Below are positions 27,719 to 36,323 of a DNA stretch of 64,000 nucleotides, in pieces. The number at the start of each line of letters is the position of its first letter. The stretch's first letter is position 1. The position numbers and the translations under genes were made by a program. This DNA comes from Palsa-504 sp963795795 (GTDB taxonomy: Bacteria; Actinomycetota; Actinomycetes; Streptosporangiales; Streptosporangiaceae): positions 124,001 through 188,000 of the forward strand of contig CAWCJS010000034.1 in the NCBI GenBank assembly GCA_963795795.1, read 5' to 3'. The notes beneath the pieces are model-generated. The model was not told the origin of the DNA. It did not search any database and worked only from the letters and a program-made list of their open reading frames with translations.

Positions 27719-28534
27719 TCAGCCCGCCAGCTTGCGTCGGACGGCGGCCAGGCGGCTGGCCGCGGTCCCGTCTATAAGCTCATCCCCGATCTGGACGGAT
27801 ATACCACCAACGACCGAGGGATCGATGACGACATCGAGGTGAACGTCGTGCCCGTAGGCGGCCGACAGGGCCTGCACGAGGCGCCTGCGCCGGGCCGCGG
27901 ACAGCTCGACCGTCGTGCGCACCACCGCGATGAGCTGCTCCCGCCGGCGCGCCGCGACGTCGGCGCACATGTCCAGGGCGACGGACAACGTCCGCCCGCG
28001 CGGGTGCGCCACCATCTGCTCGATCAGGCCGAGCGTCACCGGGGTCACCTTGCCGTCCAGCAGGTTCCGCAGCAGCTCCCGCTTGCCCTGCTCGGGCAGG
28101 GCCGGATCGGCCAGCGCGGACCGCAGGTCCGGGTGGGCGGACACGACCCGGCCGAACCGGAACAGCCCGTCCTCCAGGTCATCGAGGCCGTTGTCCGCCT
28201 CGGCGGCCAGGACCGTGGCCTCGACCGCGAGTTCCTCGATCGCGTCCGAGAGGTCACCGCTGCCCGCCCAGCGAGCCTCAGCGGCCGCCGCGACCAGTCC
28301 CTCGGCGCGCTGGGTGATCTTCCCGTGCAGCAGCGCCGCGACGACGGCCCCCTTCTCGGGCCCGGGCTTGCCCGGGTCGGAGAGCGCGCGGCGCAGCCCG
28401 TGCTCGGTGTCAAGCAGCCCGACGACCGCGAACAGCTCGCTGGCCAGCCTGGTGGCCACGGTGGCGCTCTCGATGTGCTCCGCCGACAGCCGCTCGGACA
28501 GCTCGGCGTACGAGGCTCTACTCACACCGCGCAT
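27719..28534 (-). CDS. atpH: ATP synthase subunit delta
   Basis: A 271-residue delta (OSCP-like) subunit, longer than the roughly 180-residue proteobacterial form, as is usual in actinobacteria. The chosen start is ATG 28534 (MRGVSRASYAELSERL), 25 bp downstream of atpF; longer upstream readings are not conserved. The C-terminal signature GHDVHLDVVIDPSVVGGISVQIGD is present. It connects the F1 head to the b stalk. Confidence 0.95.
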   Translation of the reverse strand: MRGVSRASYAELSERLSAEHIESATVATRLASELFAVVGLLDTEHGLRRALSDPGKPGPEKGAVVAALLHGKITQRAEGLVAAAAEARWAGSGDLSDAIEELAVEATVLAAEADNGLDDLEDGLFRFGRVVSAHPDLRSALADPALPEQGKRELLRNLLDGKVTPVTLGLIEQMVAHPRGRTLSVALDMCADVAARRREQLIAVVRTTVELSAARRRRLVQALSAAYGHDVHLDVVIDPSVVGGISVQIGDELIDGTAASRLAAVRRKLAG

Positions 28535-28559
28535 GCTGTACTCGCCTTCCGGGCATCCC

Positions 28560-29090
28560 TCACGGGCTCGACACCTGCTCGAGTTCTTCGAGGAACCGGT
28601 CCACCATCCGGCCCTGCCGGGCGGCGTCTTCGAGGGACTCGCCCACGATCCGGCTGGCCAGCTCGGTGGCCATCGCCCCGACCTCGGCACGCAGCGAGGT
28701 CAGCGCCTGCTGGCGTTCGGCCTGGATCTGGGCCTGGGCGGACTCCGTGATCCGGCGGGCCTCGGCCTGGGCCTGCTCGCGCATCTCGGCGATGATCTGC
28801 GCGCCCTGCGCCCTGGCCTCCTCGCGCAGCCGGGCCGCGTCGTGCCGTGCCTCGGCCAGCTGCTGCTTGTACTGCTCGAGGACCTCAGCGGCCTCGGCCT
28901 GCTCCTCTTTCGCCTGGGCCAGGCCGCCCTCGATCAGCTGGGTACGCTCCGCGAGCGTCTTCTGGATCCTGGGCATCAGCATCTTGCCGAGGACGCCGAA
29001 CACGAGCACGAAGCAGATCGTCCCGACGATCAGCTCGGTCAAGGTCGGGACCAGCGGGTCCTGCGCTGCGGCGTCGGCTAGGAACCTCAT
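28560..29090 (-). CDS. atpF: ATP synthase Fo subunit b
   Basis: A 176-residue b subunit. One N-terminal membrane helix (ELIVGTICFVLVFGVLGKM) is followed by a long charged coiled coil rich in Ala, Glu and Gln (about residues 45-155), forming the peripheral stalk. Start is ATG 29090, 21 bp after atpE. Confidence 0.96.
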   Translation of the reverse strand: MRFLADAAAQDPLVPTLTELIVGTICFVLVFGVLGKMLMPRIQKTLAERTQLIEGGLAQAKEEQAEAAEVLEQYKQQLAEARHDAARLREEARAQGAQIIAEMREQAQAEARRITESAQAQIQAERQQALTSLRAEVGAMATELASRIVGESLEDAARQGRMVDRFLEELEQVSSP

Positions 29091-29111
29091 AGTCGGCTCA
29101 CTCCCGAAAAC

Positions 29112-29372
29112 TCAGTACTTGAAGATGAAGGGGGCCACGAGGCCGATCAGGGCGAGCGCTTCGGTCAGCGCGAACCCGATCCACATGTACAGGGTGATGC
29201 GCCCGGCGGCCTCGGGCTGGCGGGCCATCGCCTCGATCGCGTGGCCGAATACGAGCCCGATACCGATGCCCGGGCCGATAGCCGCGAGGCCATAACCGAC
29301 CGCGCCGATGTCGATCTTGAGCACCGAGGTCGGAGTCGTCGTGGTGGTGGCGAGAAGGGCCGCAAGAGACAT
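29112..29372 (-). CDS. atpE: ATP synthase Fo subunit c
   Basis: An 86-residue proteolipid with two membrane helices and the polar loop ARQPEAAGR. The ion-binding glutamate is in ALTEALALIG. The first helix has the glycine-rich packing motif IGPGIGIGLVFG. No sodium-binding signature is obvious, so proton coupling is most likely. Confidence 0.97.
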   Translation of the reverse strand: MSLAALLATTTTTPTSVLKIDIGAVGYGLAAIGPGIGIGLVFGHAIEAMARQPEAAGRITLYMWIGFALTEALALIGLVAPFIFKY

Positions 29373-29436
29373 GTGTTCAGTCCTTATTCGTCAGTCCGGC
29401 GGGGTTCCCCACCGGTGGCTTGGGGTCGGATGGCGG

Positions 29437-30252
29437 TCAGTGCGCTCGCTCCAGCGAGTCGGCGATGTACGTGGCGGTCAGCGTCGTGAAGATGAAGGCC
29501 TGCAGCAGGTCGACCAGCAACTCGAGCAGGAAGACGAAGACCACCATGAAAGCCGAGCCCACGAAGAACAGCAGGCCGATGGACAGGCTCAGCATGTACC
29601 AGGTCGCGAGGTAGAAGATGGTCAGCAGCAGGTGCCCGGCGAACATGTTCGCGAACAGCCGGACGCCGAGGGTGAACGGCTGGACGATGAAGAACCGTGC
29701 CAACTCGACCGGGAGCAGGATCGGCAGGATGAACCACGGCACGCCGGGCGGGATCATGGTCCGGAAGTAGCCCCAGACGCCCTGGTTCTTGAAGCCCAGG
29801 TACCAGTAGAGCACGTAGACCATGAGCACGAGCGGCCACACGAAGCCGATCCTCGACATCGAGGGGAACTGGAAGAACGGGATCAGTTCCATGAGGTTCA
29901 TGAGCCAGATGTAGAAGAACAGGCTCACCAGGAACGGCAGGTAGGAGTCGCCCCGCCGGCCGAGCGAGGGCCGCAGGATCTGGTCGCGCACGGCCAGGAT
30001 GGCCATCTCGCCCAGGTTCTGCACGCCGCGCGGGACCACCTTCGGCCGCCAGAAGGCCACCCCGAAGAACACGATCACGGAGATCGCGCACAAGATCGCG
30101 ATCAGGATCGGCTTGGTGACGTGAAAGCCGCCGATCTTGAAGATGGTCTGGAAGTCGAAGTCCTGCAGCCCTGGCGCCGGATAGCCGCACCCCTTGATGT
30201 TGATGTGGCAGCTACCAGCGGGAACGGCCAGCACCTGAACGTCGCCGGTCAC
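29437..30252 (-). CDS. atpB: ATP synthase Fo subunit a
   Basis: A 271-residue a subunit with five to six membrane helices. The essential arginine lies in FTLGVRLFANMFAGHLLL. GTG at 30252 overlaps the upstream small membrane protein gene by 4 bp. It forms the proton half-channels next to the c-ring. Confidence 0.96.
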   Translation of the reverse strand: MTGDVQVLAVPAGSCHINIKGCGYPAPGLQDFDFQTIFKIGGFHVTKPILIAILCAISVIVFFGVAFWRPKVVPRGVQNLGEMAILAVRDQILRPSLGRRGDSYLPFLVSLFFYIWLMNLMELIPFFQFPSMSRIGFVWPLVLMVYVLYWYLGFKNQGVWGYFRTMIPPGVPWFILPILLPVELARFFIVQPFTLGVRLFANMFAGHLLLTIFYLATWYMLSLSIGLLFFVGSAFMVVFVFLLELLVDLLQAFIFTTLTATYIADSLERAH

Positions 30253-30512
30253 CGGTTACCACGCCCTTCCTCGGCCGCGCCCTGCCTGCCGTACCTGAAG
30301 ATGATGTAGCCGAGCGAGATGCCGAGGCCGGTCAGCATGCCGACCGGAAACGGCCACGCGGCGTGGATGGCGCGGCCGACCAGCCAGCCGATGCCGCCGT
30401 AGGCGACCATCCCGCCGATCAGGTAGCTGAACACCGTCCACCCGACGCCGATCCCCCGGGCGCCGCCTTCGGCCGACGACGCTGCGGCGGCGCGGCTGCG
30501 GTAGCTGCTCAT
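30249..30512 (-). CDS. Small AtpZ/AtpI-type membrane protein
   Basis: An 87-residue protein with two membrane helices (VFSYLIGGMVAYGGIGWLVG, then FPVGMLTGLGISLGYIIFR) and the GxxxG-rich, W-containing look of the AtpZ/ATP synthase protein I group. These help assemble the c-ring or supply magnesium. ATG 30512 overlaps the preceding gene (ATGA) and its stop overlaps the atpB start (GTGA). Confidence 0.8.
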   Translation of the reverse strand: MSSYRSRAAAASSAEGGARGIGVGWTVFSYLIGGMVAYGGIGWLVGRAIHAAWPFPVGMLTGLGISLGYIIFRYGRQGAAEEGRGNR

Positions 30513-30934
30513 CTCACCTGCCTCGTCACGCCGCTTTCCGTCCCTGGGTCGACGTACAGCAGCTTGACCTTCATCGCCGCGATGATCTGCGCGGCGCTCC
30601 AGGCGAGGATGCAGCCTATCGCGGTGAACCCGAGGGTCCTGGTGCTGAACGCAGTCGTCCCGGCCAGCGCCGATACGACGACGGCCAGGGCCACGATCTT
30701 GACCAGGAAGGTGACCAGGGCGGCCACCATCATGGCCGGCTGGCTGATCCGCGCGGCCCGGCCGACCACGACGATGCTGATCCCGAAGAACACGGTGACC
30801 AGGGCGACCCCGAGCAGCGCGCCGATCAGGCCCTTGACGCCGACCAGGGCGGCGCTCACGGCGACGATCACCGCCGCGACGGCCGCTGTCGGGCCGGCCG
30901 CGCGCCGGACTACGGTGGCGTAACTCGCCAGCAT
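30509..30934 (-). CDS. AtpI-like ATP synthase assembly membrane protein
   Basis: A 141-residue protein with four predicted membrane helices at the head of the atp operon, the place of Rv1303-type AtpI in mycobacteria. I chose ATG 30934 because AGGAGCC lies about eight bases upstream; an in-frame ATG at 30964 lacks such a site. It is probably a chaperone for the Fo sector. Assignment rests on position and topology more than on motifs. Confidence 0.78.
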   Translation of the reverse strand: MLASYATVVRRAAGPTAAVAAVIVAVSAALVGVKGLIGALLGVALVTVFFGISIVVVGRAARISQPAMMVAALVTFLVKIVALAVVVSALAGTTAFSTRTLGFTAIGCILAWSAAQIIAAMKVKLLYVDPGTESGVTRQVR

Positions 30935-31079
30935 GTAATTGGCTCCTGGGGTTTCCGCAAGCAAGTCCTAGCGCGGGTACGTGCCCCGCGTGAGGGTCAC
31001 CATGCCGATCGCTCGGTCCGGCGACCCGGTTGGGTACGAAACGTATCACGAGCCCCTTGCTAGCCTTAAGGGCCTCTGC

Positions 31080-31097
31080 TTGTGAACGCTATCACAA
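31080..31097. promoter_or_regulatory. CRP/GlxR-like operator upstream of the ATP synthase operon
   Basis: TTGTGA-ACGCTA-TCACAA is a perfect 6-bp-arm dyad that matches the TGTGA-N6-TCACA consensus of CRP-family regulators. It lies about 150 bp upstream of the first atp-operon start (30934), just after the wecA coding region. Regulation by a cAMP-responsive CRP/GlxR homologue is an inference. Confidence 0.6.
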
Positions 31098-31114
31098 AGT
31101 TCTTGGCTTTGTCT

Positions 31115-32947
31115 TTACCTTTTCGCGAGAAATTTATGACCATCGCGCGACCGGATCACGCCCGTGCAGGCCAGGCGCCTGCCGCACTGGATCACGGGCC
31201 GGTGAAGGTAAAGGCAGGGTAAAGAGAGGTAACGAGAAGTCCAGGTCGCGGCCCAACCAGGGCCGGAGGTCCCGCTGCTGAGCCTGCGGGAGCGGGTCGA
31301 GGACGTCAGGCTCGCCCCCGTCGGCCAGCGGGCCCGCGAGGGGTCCGGGACCGGAGAACGACCCGTCCGCGGGGAGGTAGCCCGGGCTGGGGCGCCAGCC
31401 GGAACTGCCGAAGGGATCCTGCGGATCGGCGGGGTAGGGCGGCGGCTCGGCGCTCGGCAGGCGGCCCGCCCGCGGGAGCGGCTCGCCGGGGACCGGCGGT
31501 GCGTGCACGGGGTAGCCGCCGCTGGTGAACCAGGGCGCCTCTCCCGGGAAGCCCGGAGTGAGCGGGGCCGGGGTGACCGGCGGGCGGCGGCCGTCGGCGC
31601 CGCGTGGAAGACCGGGCCCGGCGGCGGGGCCACCACGGACGGCGGCGGACCGTTCAGCGCGGGACCATGAGGGCCGGTCCCGGACGACAGCACCGGACTG
31701 GCCAGTGCGGGACCCTGGGTCCGGGCCCTGGGTGGCAGCGGGGGCGCGTCGCGGGGGGAACGACCGGCCCGGGCGGCCTCCGCCCGGGCGTGCGCCGGGG
31801 CGGACACGGGCCTGCGCGCGGGGGCCGAGTGCCAGGGGCGCAGCCGGGGCATGGTCACCGGCAGCAGAGCGAGCACCGCGATGATCGTCGCGGCCTCCAG
31901 GACGACCAGGCGGGTGCGCACCACGGAAAGCGAAACGACGGTGACCGAGAACAGCGCGGCCCAGAGGTACATGATCAGGACGCTCTGCCGGTAGGAGTGC
32001 CCGATGCTGAGCAGCCGGTGGTGCAGGTGCAGCCGGTCGGGGGCCATCACCGGCCGGCCGGCCCGGATCCGCCGGACGATCGCGAACATCAGGTCCGTGT
32101 AGGGGATGATGAAGATCGCGGCTGGCACCAGCAGCGGGAGGAACGTGGGGAACCGGTTGATCACGTGGTTGCCCACGTAGTTGGTCAGCAGGGCCGGGTC
32201 CAGCGAGGCGGTGCTCGAGATCGGCCCGTAGGCGAGCATCAGGCCGAGCAGCATCGCGCCGATGTCGCCCATGAAGATCCGGGCCGGGAAGAAGTTGTGC
32301 GGCAAGAACCCCAGGCACATCCCGGCCAGCAGCGCCGACGACACCGCGGGCAGCGACTGCGACGAGGTGCCGATCGTGTTGAGCAGCGTGTACGAGTAGA
32401 CGAGGAACGACAGCGCGGCGACGGCCACGATGCCCGCCGCGAGCCCGTCCAGGCCGTCGATGAAGTTGATCGCGTTGATGGTCACGACGACGAGCAGGAC
32501 GGTGAGCGTCACGCTCAGGTCCGGCTCCAGGACGTACTCGCCGCCGCTCGGCATCGGCAGCCAGGGCAGCGCCTGGCCGCTCCACACCAGGATGCCGGCC
32601 GCCGCCACCTGCCCGGCCAGCTTGCTGATCGCGCTGAGGCCCCACTTGTCGTCGATGAAGCCGACCACGACCACGAGCCCGCCGGCCAGCAGCAGCCCGG
32701 CCGCGGTCTTCGACCCAGCGGTCTGGAAGGGATCGTCAAGGGAGGGCAGCCGACCGGCCACGACCAGCCCCGCGACCAGCCCGCCGTACATGGCCAGCCC
32801 GCCGAGCAGCGGCGTGGCCTGCTTGTGCATGTCCCGGGCTCGGGGCTCGTGCATGGCACCGGTCGTGACCGCTACCCGCCGCACCAGCGGGGTGAGCAGG
32901 TAGGTCACTGCCGCCGTGACGAGCAGCACCAGGGCGTACTCGCGCAT
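31115..32947 (-). CDS. wecA: Undecaprenyl-phosphate GlcNAc-1-phosphate transferase (WecA/TagO-like), C-terminal tail frameshifted
   Basis: A polytopic MraY/WecA-family enzyme that starts cell-envelope glycan synthesis by moving a sugar-1-phosphate to a lipid carrier. It has about eleven membrane helices and the motifs VGFIDDKWGL, INAINFIDGLDGLA, FMGDIGAMLLG and HLHHRLL. The membrane domain ends near residue 375 and a disordered Pro-rich tail follows. One base seems missing near 31598. Beyond that point the codon pattern fits the neighbouring frame (ending GRDPVARWS, stop 31134) and not the continuous frame (stop 31115). Position upstream of atp matches Rv1302. Confidence 0.9.
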   Translation of the reverse strand: MREYALVLLVTAAVTYLLTPLVRRVAVTTGAMHEPRARDMHKQATPLLGGLAMYGGLVAGLVVAGRLPSLDDPFQTAGSKTAAGLLLAGGLVVVVGFIDDKWGLSAISKLAGQVAAAGILVWSGQALPWLPMPSGGEYVLEPDLSVTLTVLLVVVTINAINFIDGLDGLAAGIVAVAALSFLVYSYTLLNTIGTSSQSLPAVSSALLAGMCLGFLPHNFFPARIFMGDIGAMLLGLMLAYGPISSTASLDPALLTNYVGNHVINRFPTFLPLLVPAAIFIIPYTDLMFAIVRRIRAGRPVMAPDRLHLHHRLLSIGHSYRQSVLIMYLWAALFSVTVVSLSVVRTRLVVLEAATIIAVLALLPVTMPRLRPWHSAPARRPVSAPAHARAEAARAGRSPRDAPPLPPRARTQGPALASPVLSSGTGPHGPALNGPPPSVVAPPPGPVFHAAPTAAARRSPRPRSLRASRERRPGSPAAATPCTHRRSPASRSRGRAACRAPSRRPTPPIRRIPSAVPAGAPARATSPRTGRSPVPDPSRARWPTGASLTSSTRSRRLSSGTSGPGWAATWTSRYLSLPCLYLHRPVIQCGRRLACTGVIRSRDGHKFLAKR

Positions 32948-33006
32948 AACGCCTCAGTGGATCCGGATCGCGTCGGGATTCATTACCGCCAACTTTAAGG
33001 CACCGG

Positions 33007-33759
33007 CTAGCCGGCCGAGGGCGGCTCTTCATTCGGCGCGTCGGTCCTTCGCTCGAGCGGGTGCGGCTCGGCCTGCTTGAAGTCCGCGGCGGAGCCGGCC
33101 GCGACCCGGAGGAAGTCGTTGTCGTCGATGACCGAAACGATCCTGCGCAGCCGCTCCACGGGGACCGCCCCGGTGCGCAGCAGCGTCGGGACGGTGCCGG
33201 TCAGGTCCAGGATGGTCGACGGGACGTTGTCGATGCACGGCCCGCCGTCGAGGTATACCGACACCGCCTCGCCCAGTTGGCTCTCGGCCTCGGCGGCCGT
33301 GGTGGCCGCCGGCTGGCCGGTCCGGTTGGCGCTGGACACGGCCATCGGCCCGGTCTGCCTCAGCACGTCGAGCGCGACCGGGTGCAGCGGCATCCGCAGG
33401 GCCACGGTGCCCTTGGTGTCGCCCAGGTCCCAGGCCAGCGTCGGGCTGGCGCGGAACACCAGCGTGAGTGCGCCCGGCCAGAACTCGTCGATCAGGGCCT
33501 GCCCGAACACCCCGAGGTCATCCACCAGCGCCGCCGCGGCCCTCGACGTGCCGATCAGCACGGGGGGCGGCATGTTCCGGCCCCGGCCCTTGGCCGCGAG
33601 CATGGTGGTGACGGACGCGGGGATGAACGCGTCCGCGCCGATGCCGTAGACCGTGTCGGTCGGCAGCACGATCAGCTCGCCGGCGCGCGCGGCGGTCACC
33701 GCCGCCTCGATCCCCTCGGCGCGCGCCTGCGGATCCCGGCAGTCGTACCGTGTGCTCAT
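33007..33759 (-). CDS. tsaC: L-threonylcarbamoyladenylate synthase (TsaC/Sua5/YrdC)
   Basis: A 250-residue YrdC-fold protein making threonylcarbamoyl-AMP for t6A modification of ANN-decoding tRNAs. Conserved elements are GELIVLPTDTVYGIGADAF, KGRGRNMPPPVLIG, WPGALTLVF and PMAVSSANRTGQPA. It lacks the long C-terminal Sua5 domain but has about 40 extra residues ending acidic. Its place between prmC and wecA matches mycobacteria and streptomycetes. Confidence 0.94.
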   Translation of the reverse strand: MSTRYDCRDPQARAEGIEAAVTAARAGELIVLPTDTVYGIGADAFIPASVTTMLAAKGRGRNMPPPVLIGTSRAAAALVDDLGVFGQALIDEFWPGALTLVFRASPTLAWDLGDTKGTVALRMPLHPVALDVLRQTGPMAVSSANRTGQPAATTAAEAESQLGEAVSVYLDGGPCIDNVPSTILDLTGTVPTLLRTGAVPVERLRRIVSVIDDNDFLRVAAGSAADFKQAEPHPLERRTDAPNEEPPSAG

Positions 33760-33771
33760 CTCGCCGCCCTC

Positions 33772-34644
33772 TCAGGCACCGTCGCCCGGCCAGACCGCGG
33801 TGACGAAGCGGTCGCGGCCGGCCAGGTCCTTGTTGTTGCGCGTGTCCCGCCAGCCGGATTCCTCGGGGAACACCCAGTACACCGCCGAGCCCTGCTGCGC
33901 GCCGTGCTCGACGGCGACCAGCCCGCCGGGGCGGAGCAGCCGCCTGGCCGTGCGCTCCAGCGCCCGGATGGCGTTCAGCCCGTCCGTCCCGCCCCACAGC
34001 GCGGCCGGCGGGTCGTACTCGCCGACCTCGGGCGGAACGTACATCCCCACCGGTATGTACGGCGGGTTACTGATCACGAGGTCAACCGTACCGTCGAGTT
34101 CACCGAGCGCGTCACCGAAGTCGCCCGCGTGGAGCATGACCCGGCCCGCGGTGTACGGGGCGCTCTCGGCGTACCGGGCCACGTTGCGCTCGGCCCAGGC
34201 GCGGGCCAGCGGGTCGGCTTCGACCGCGTGCACGCGGGCCCGCGGGACCTCCTGCCCGATCGCCAGCGCGATCGCGCCCGACCCGGTGCCGAGGTCGGCC
34301 ACCACGGGCCGCGCCACGTCCATCTCGCGCAGCCGGGCGATCGCCCAGCCGGTCATGACCTCGGTCTCCGGGCGCGGGACGAACACGCCGGGTCCGACGT
34401 CGAGCTCCAGGTAGCGGAAGTGCGCGTGCCCGGTGATGTGCTGGAGCGGCTCGCGCGCGGCGCGGCGCGCGATGTCGGACCAGAACTGCGCGTCGAAGTC
34501 GGAGTCGGGGACGGTGTGCAGCTCGCCGCGCCTGACGTGGTGCACGCTCGCGGCGATCAGCTCGGCGTCCGTCCGCGGCGATTCCACCCCGGCCTCGGCC
34601 AGCCGAGCCGCGGCCAGCGCCACCTCATCAAGCAGCAGGCTCAT
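33772..34644 (-). CDS. prmC: Peptide chain release factor N5-glutamine methyltransferase
   Basis: PrmC methylates the Gln of the GGQ motif in release factors; here it sits directly after prfA. The catalytic NPPY is in VDLVISNPPYIPVG and the SAM motif is VADLGTGSGAIALAI. The N-terminal helical domain contains PRTDAELIAASV. I chose ATG 34644 (MSLLLDEVALAAARL), which overlaps the prfA end by 17 bp; an ATG at 34665 would add seven unconserved residues. Confidence 0.94.
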   Translation of the reverse strand: MSLLLDEVALAAARLAEAGVESPRTDAELIAASVHHVRRGELHTVPDSDFDAQFWSDIARRAAREPLQHITGHAHFRYLELDVGPGVFVPRPETEVMTGWAIARLREMDVARPVVADLGTGSGAIALAIGQEVPRARVHAVEADPLARAWAERNVARYAESAPYTAGRVMLHAGDFGDALGELDGTVDLVISNPPYIPVGMYVPPEVGEYDPPAALWGGTDGLNAIRALERTARRLLRPGGLVAVEHGAQQGSAVYWVFPEESGWRDTRNNKDLAGRDRFVTAVWPGDGA

Positions 34645-35719
34645 CGTCGCCGGAAGCCCGCGCACCCCCGGAGGCCAGCTTCGCGGCCAGGTCCGCCGCG
34701 GCCAGCGCGTCGATTACCGCGTCGAGGTCACCGTCGATGACCTGGTCGAGGTTGTAGGCCTTGAATCCGACCCGGTGATCGGAGATCCGGTTCTCCGGGA
34801 AGTTGTAGGTGCGCACGCGCTCCGACCGGTCCACGGTGCGGACCTGGCTACGCCGCTCCGCGCTGGCCTTCGCGTCGGCGTCGGCCTCGGCCTGCGCCAG
34901 GAGCCGCGCGCGCAGCACGCGCAGGGCCTGCTCCTTGTTCTGCAGCTGGCTCTTCTCGTTCTGGCAGGACACGACGATCCCGGTCGGCAGGTGCGTGATC
35001 CGCACCGCCGAGTCGGTCGTGTTCACGCTCTGGCCGCCGGGCCCGGAGGACCGGAACACGTCCACCTTGATGTCGTTGTCGTTGATCTGGACCTCGACCG
35101 GCTCGGCCTCGGGCGCGACGAGCACGCCGGCCGCCGAGGTGTGGATCCGTCCCTGCGACTCGGTGACGGGCACCCGCTGCACGCGGTGCACCCCGCCCTC
35201 GTACTTCAGCCGGGACCAGGCGCCCTCGGCGCCCTTGCCCTTCACCACCACGGTCGCGTCCTTAATCCCGCCCAGCCCGGTGACGGTGGAGTCCAATATC
35301 TCGGTCTTCCAGCCGCGGCGTTCGGCATATCGCTGGTACATGCGCAGCAGGTCCCCGGCGAACAGCGCGGACTCCTCGCCGCCCTCCCCCGCCTTGACCT
35401 CCAGGATGATGTCGCGGTTGTCGTTCGGATCCCGCGGCACGAGCAGCTTGCGCAGCCTCTCCTCAAGCTCCTCGCGCCGCGCGCCCAGCTCCTCGGCCTC
35501 GGCGGCCATGGAGGAGTCCTCCCGACCCATCTCGCGCGCCACCTGCTCATCGCCCGAGACCTGCTGCCATTCCGTATAAGCGTGCACAATCGGCGTCAGC
35601 TCGGCGTACCGCCGCCCCAGCGTCCGCGCCTTCTCCGGATCCGAGTGCACGCCAGGATCAGCCAGCGCCTGCTCCAACTCCGCATGCTCACTGACCAAAT
35701 CCGCGACGCGCTCAAACAC
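34628..35719 (-). CDS. prfA: Peptide chain release factor 1
   Basis: RF1 of 363 residues, starting at GTG 35719. It has the GGQ motif (SSGPGGQSVNTTDSAVRITH) and the stop-codon-recognition segment RVPVTESQGRIHTS, whose PVT identifies RF1 (UAA/UAG). The C-terminal tail is slightly extended with Ala, Gly and Asp. It overlaps prmC, its modifying enzyme. Confidence 0.97.
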   Translation of the reverse strand: MFERVADLVSEHAELEQALADPGVHSDPEKARTLGRRYAELTPIVHAYTEWQQVSGDEQVAREMGREDSSMAAEAEELGARREELEERLRKLLVPRDPNDNRDIILEVKAGEGGEESALFAGDLLRMYQRYAERRGWKTEILDSTVTGLGGIKDATVVVKGKGAEGAWSRLKYEGGVHRVQRVPVTESQGRIHTSAAGVLVAPEAEPVEVQINDNDIKVDVFRSSGPGGQSVNTTDSAVRITHLPTGIVVSCQNEKSQLQNKEQALRVLRARLLAQAEADADAKASAERRSQVRTVDRSERVRTYNFPENRISDHRVGFKAYNLDQVIDGDLDAVIDALAAADLAAKLASGGARASGDDEPAA

Positions 35720-35933
35720 CTAAAATCCTTAATTAACCAAACGAACTATGGCGTGCGCTCCGTGGGGCGGGCCTTGAGGGTGCGCCGTGGGGCTGCGCCC
35801 TCGTGCAGGCTCGTGCGGGGCCCCTTGGGGGCTGCGGCTCGCCCGGTCCGAGTGCCCCGGGCGTCACCCGTCGGGTGGCGCGGGTCGGGGGTGATCCGAA
35901 CGGCGTTCGGCCGTCTCGGTCTTTGAGGCGGCC

Positions 35934-35950
35934 GATCCGCCGGGCGGATC
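35934..35950. terminator. Palindromic hairpin downstream of rpmE
   Basis: GATCCGCC and GGCGGATC pair around one base, just after the rpmE stop at 35971 (minus strand). It could be the base of a terminator in the 251-bp gap before prfA. There is no T-run, so the role is uncertain; the rest of the gap shows no gene. Confidence 0.4.
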
Positions 35951-35970
35951 ATTCCACCCGCCGACCCGGG

Positions 35971-36198
35971 CTACTCCTTCTTCGCCCCCGGCGCCGTCTT
36001 ACCGAACCGCTTCTCAAACCGAGCGACCCGGCCACCGGTGTCCAGGATCTTTTGCTTGCCCGTGTAGAACGGGTGGCAGTTGGAGCACACCTCGACGCGA
36101 ATGTCGCCGCCGCGCGCGGTGCTCTTGGTGACGAACGTGTTCCCGCAGCCGCAGGTCACCGTGGTGACGTTGTACTGGGGGTGGATATCAGCCTTCAT
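35971..36198 (-). CDS. rpmE: 50S ribosomal protein bL31
   Basis: A 75-residue bL31 with MKADIHPQYNVTT at the start and zinc-binding cysteines in VTCGCGN and EVCSNCHPFYTGKQK, the C+ (zinc) form. I chose ATG 36198 because AGGAG lies five bases upstream; a longer in-frame reading to 36255 is not conserved. It lies between rho and prfA as in other actinobacteria. Confidence 0.96.
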   Translation of the reverse strand: MKADIHPQYNVTTVTCGCGNTFVTKSTARGGDIRVEVCSNCHPFYTGKQKILDTGGRVARFEKRFGKTAPGAKKE

Positions 36199-36323
36199 GA
36201 CAACTCCTGCCTCGAGCGGTCGCCGGGTCGCCTCAGGCGTGAACCGGTACCGCATGGGTGCGGCTTTCTAGTGTGCCAGACCGTGGAACCGGATTCCCCG
36301 GCCTGGCATTCCCGTCCTCGGCG

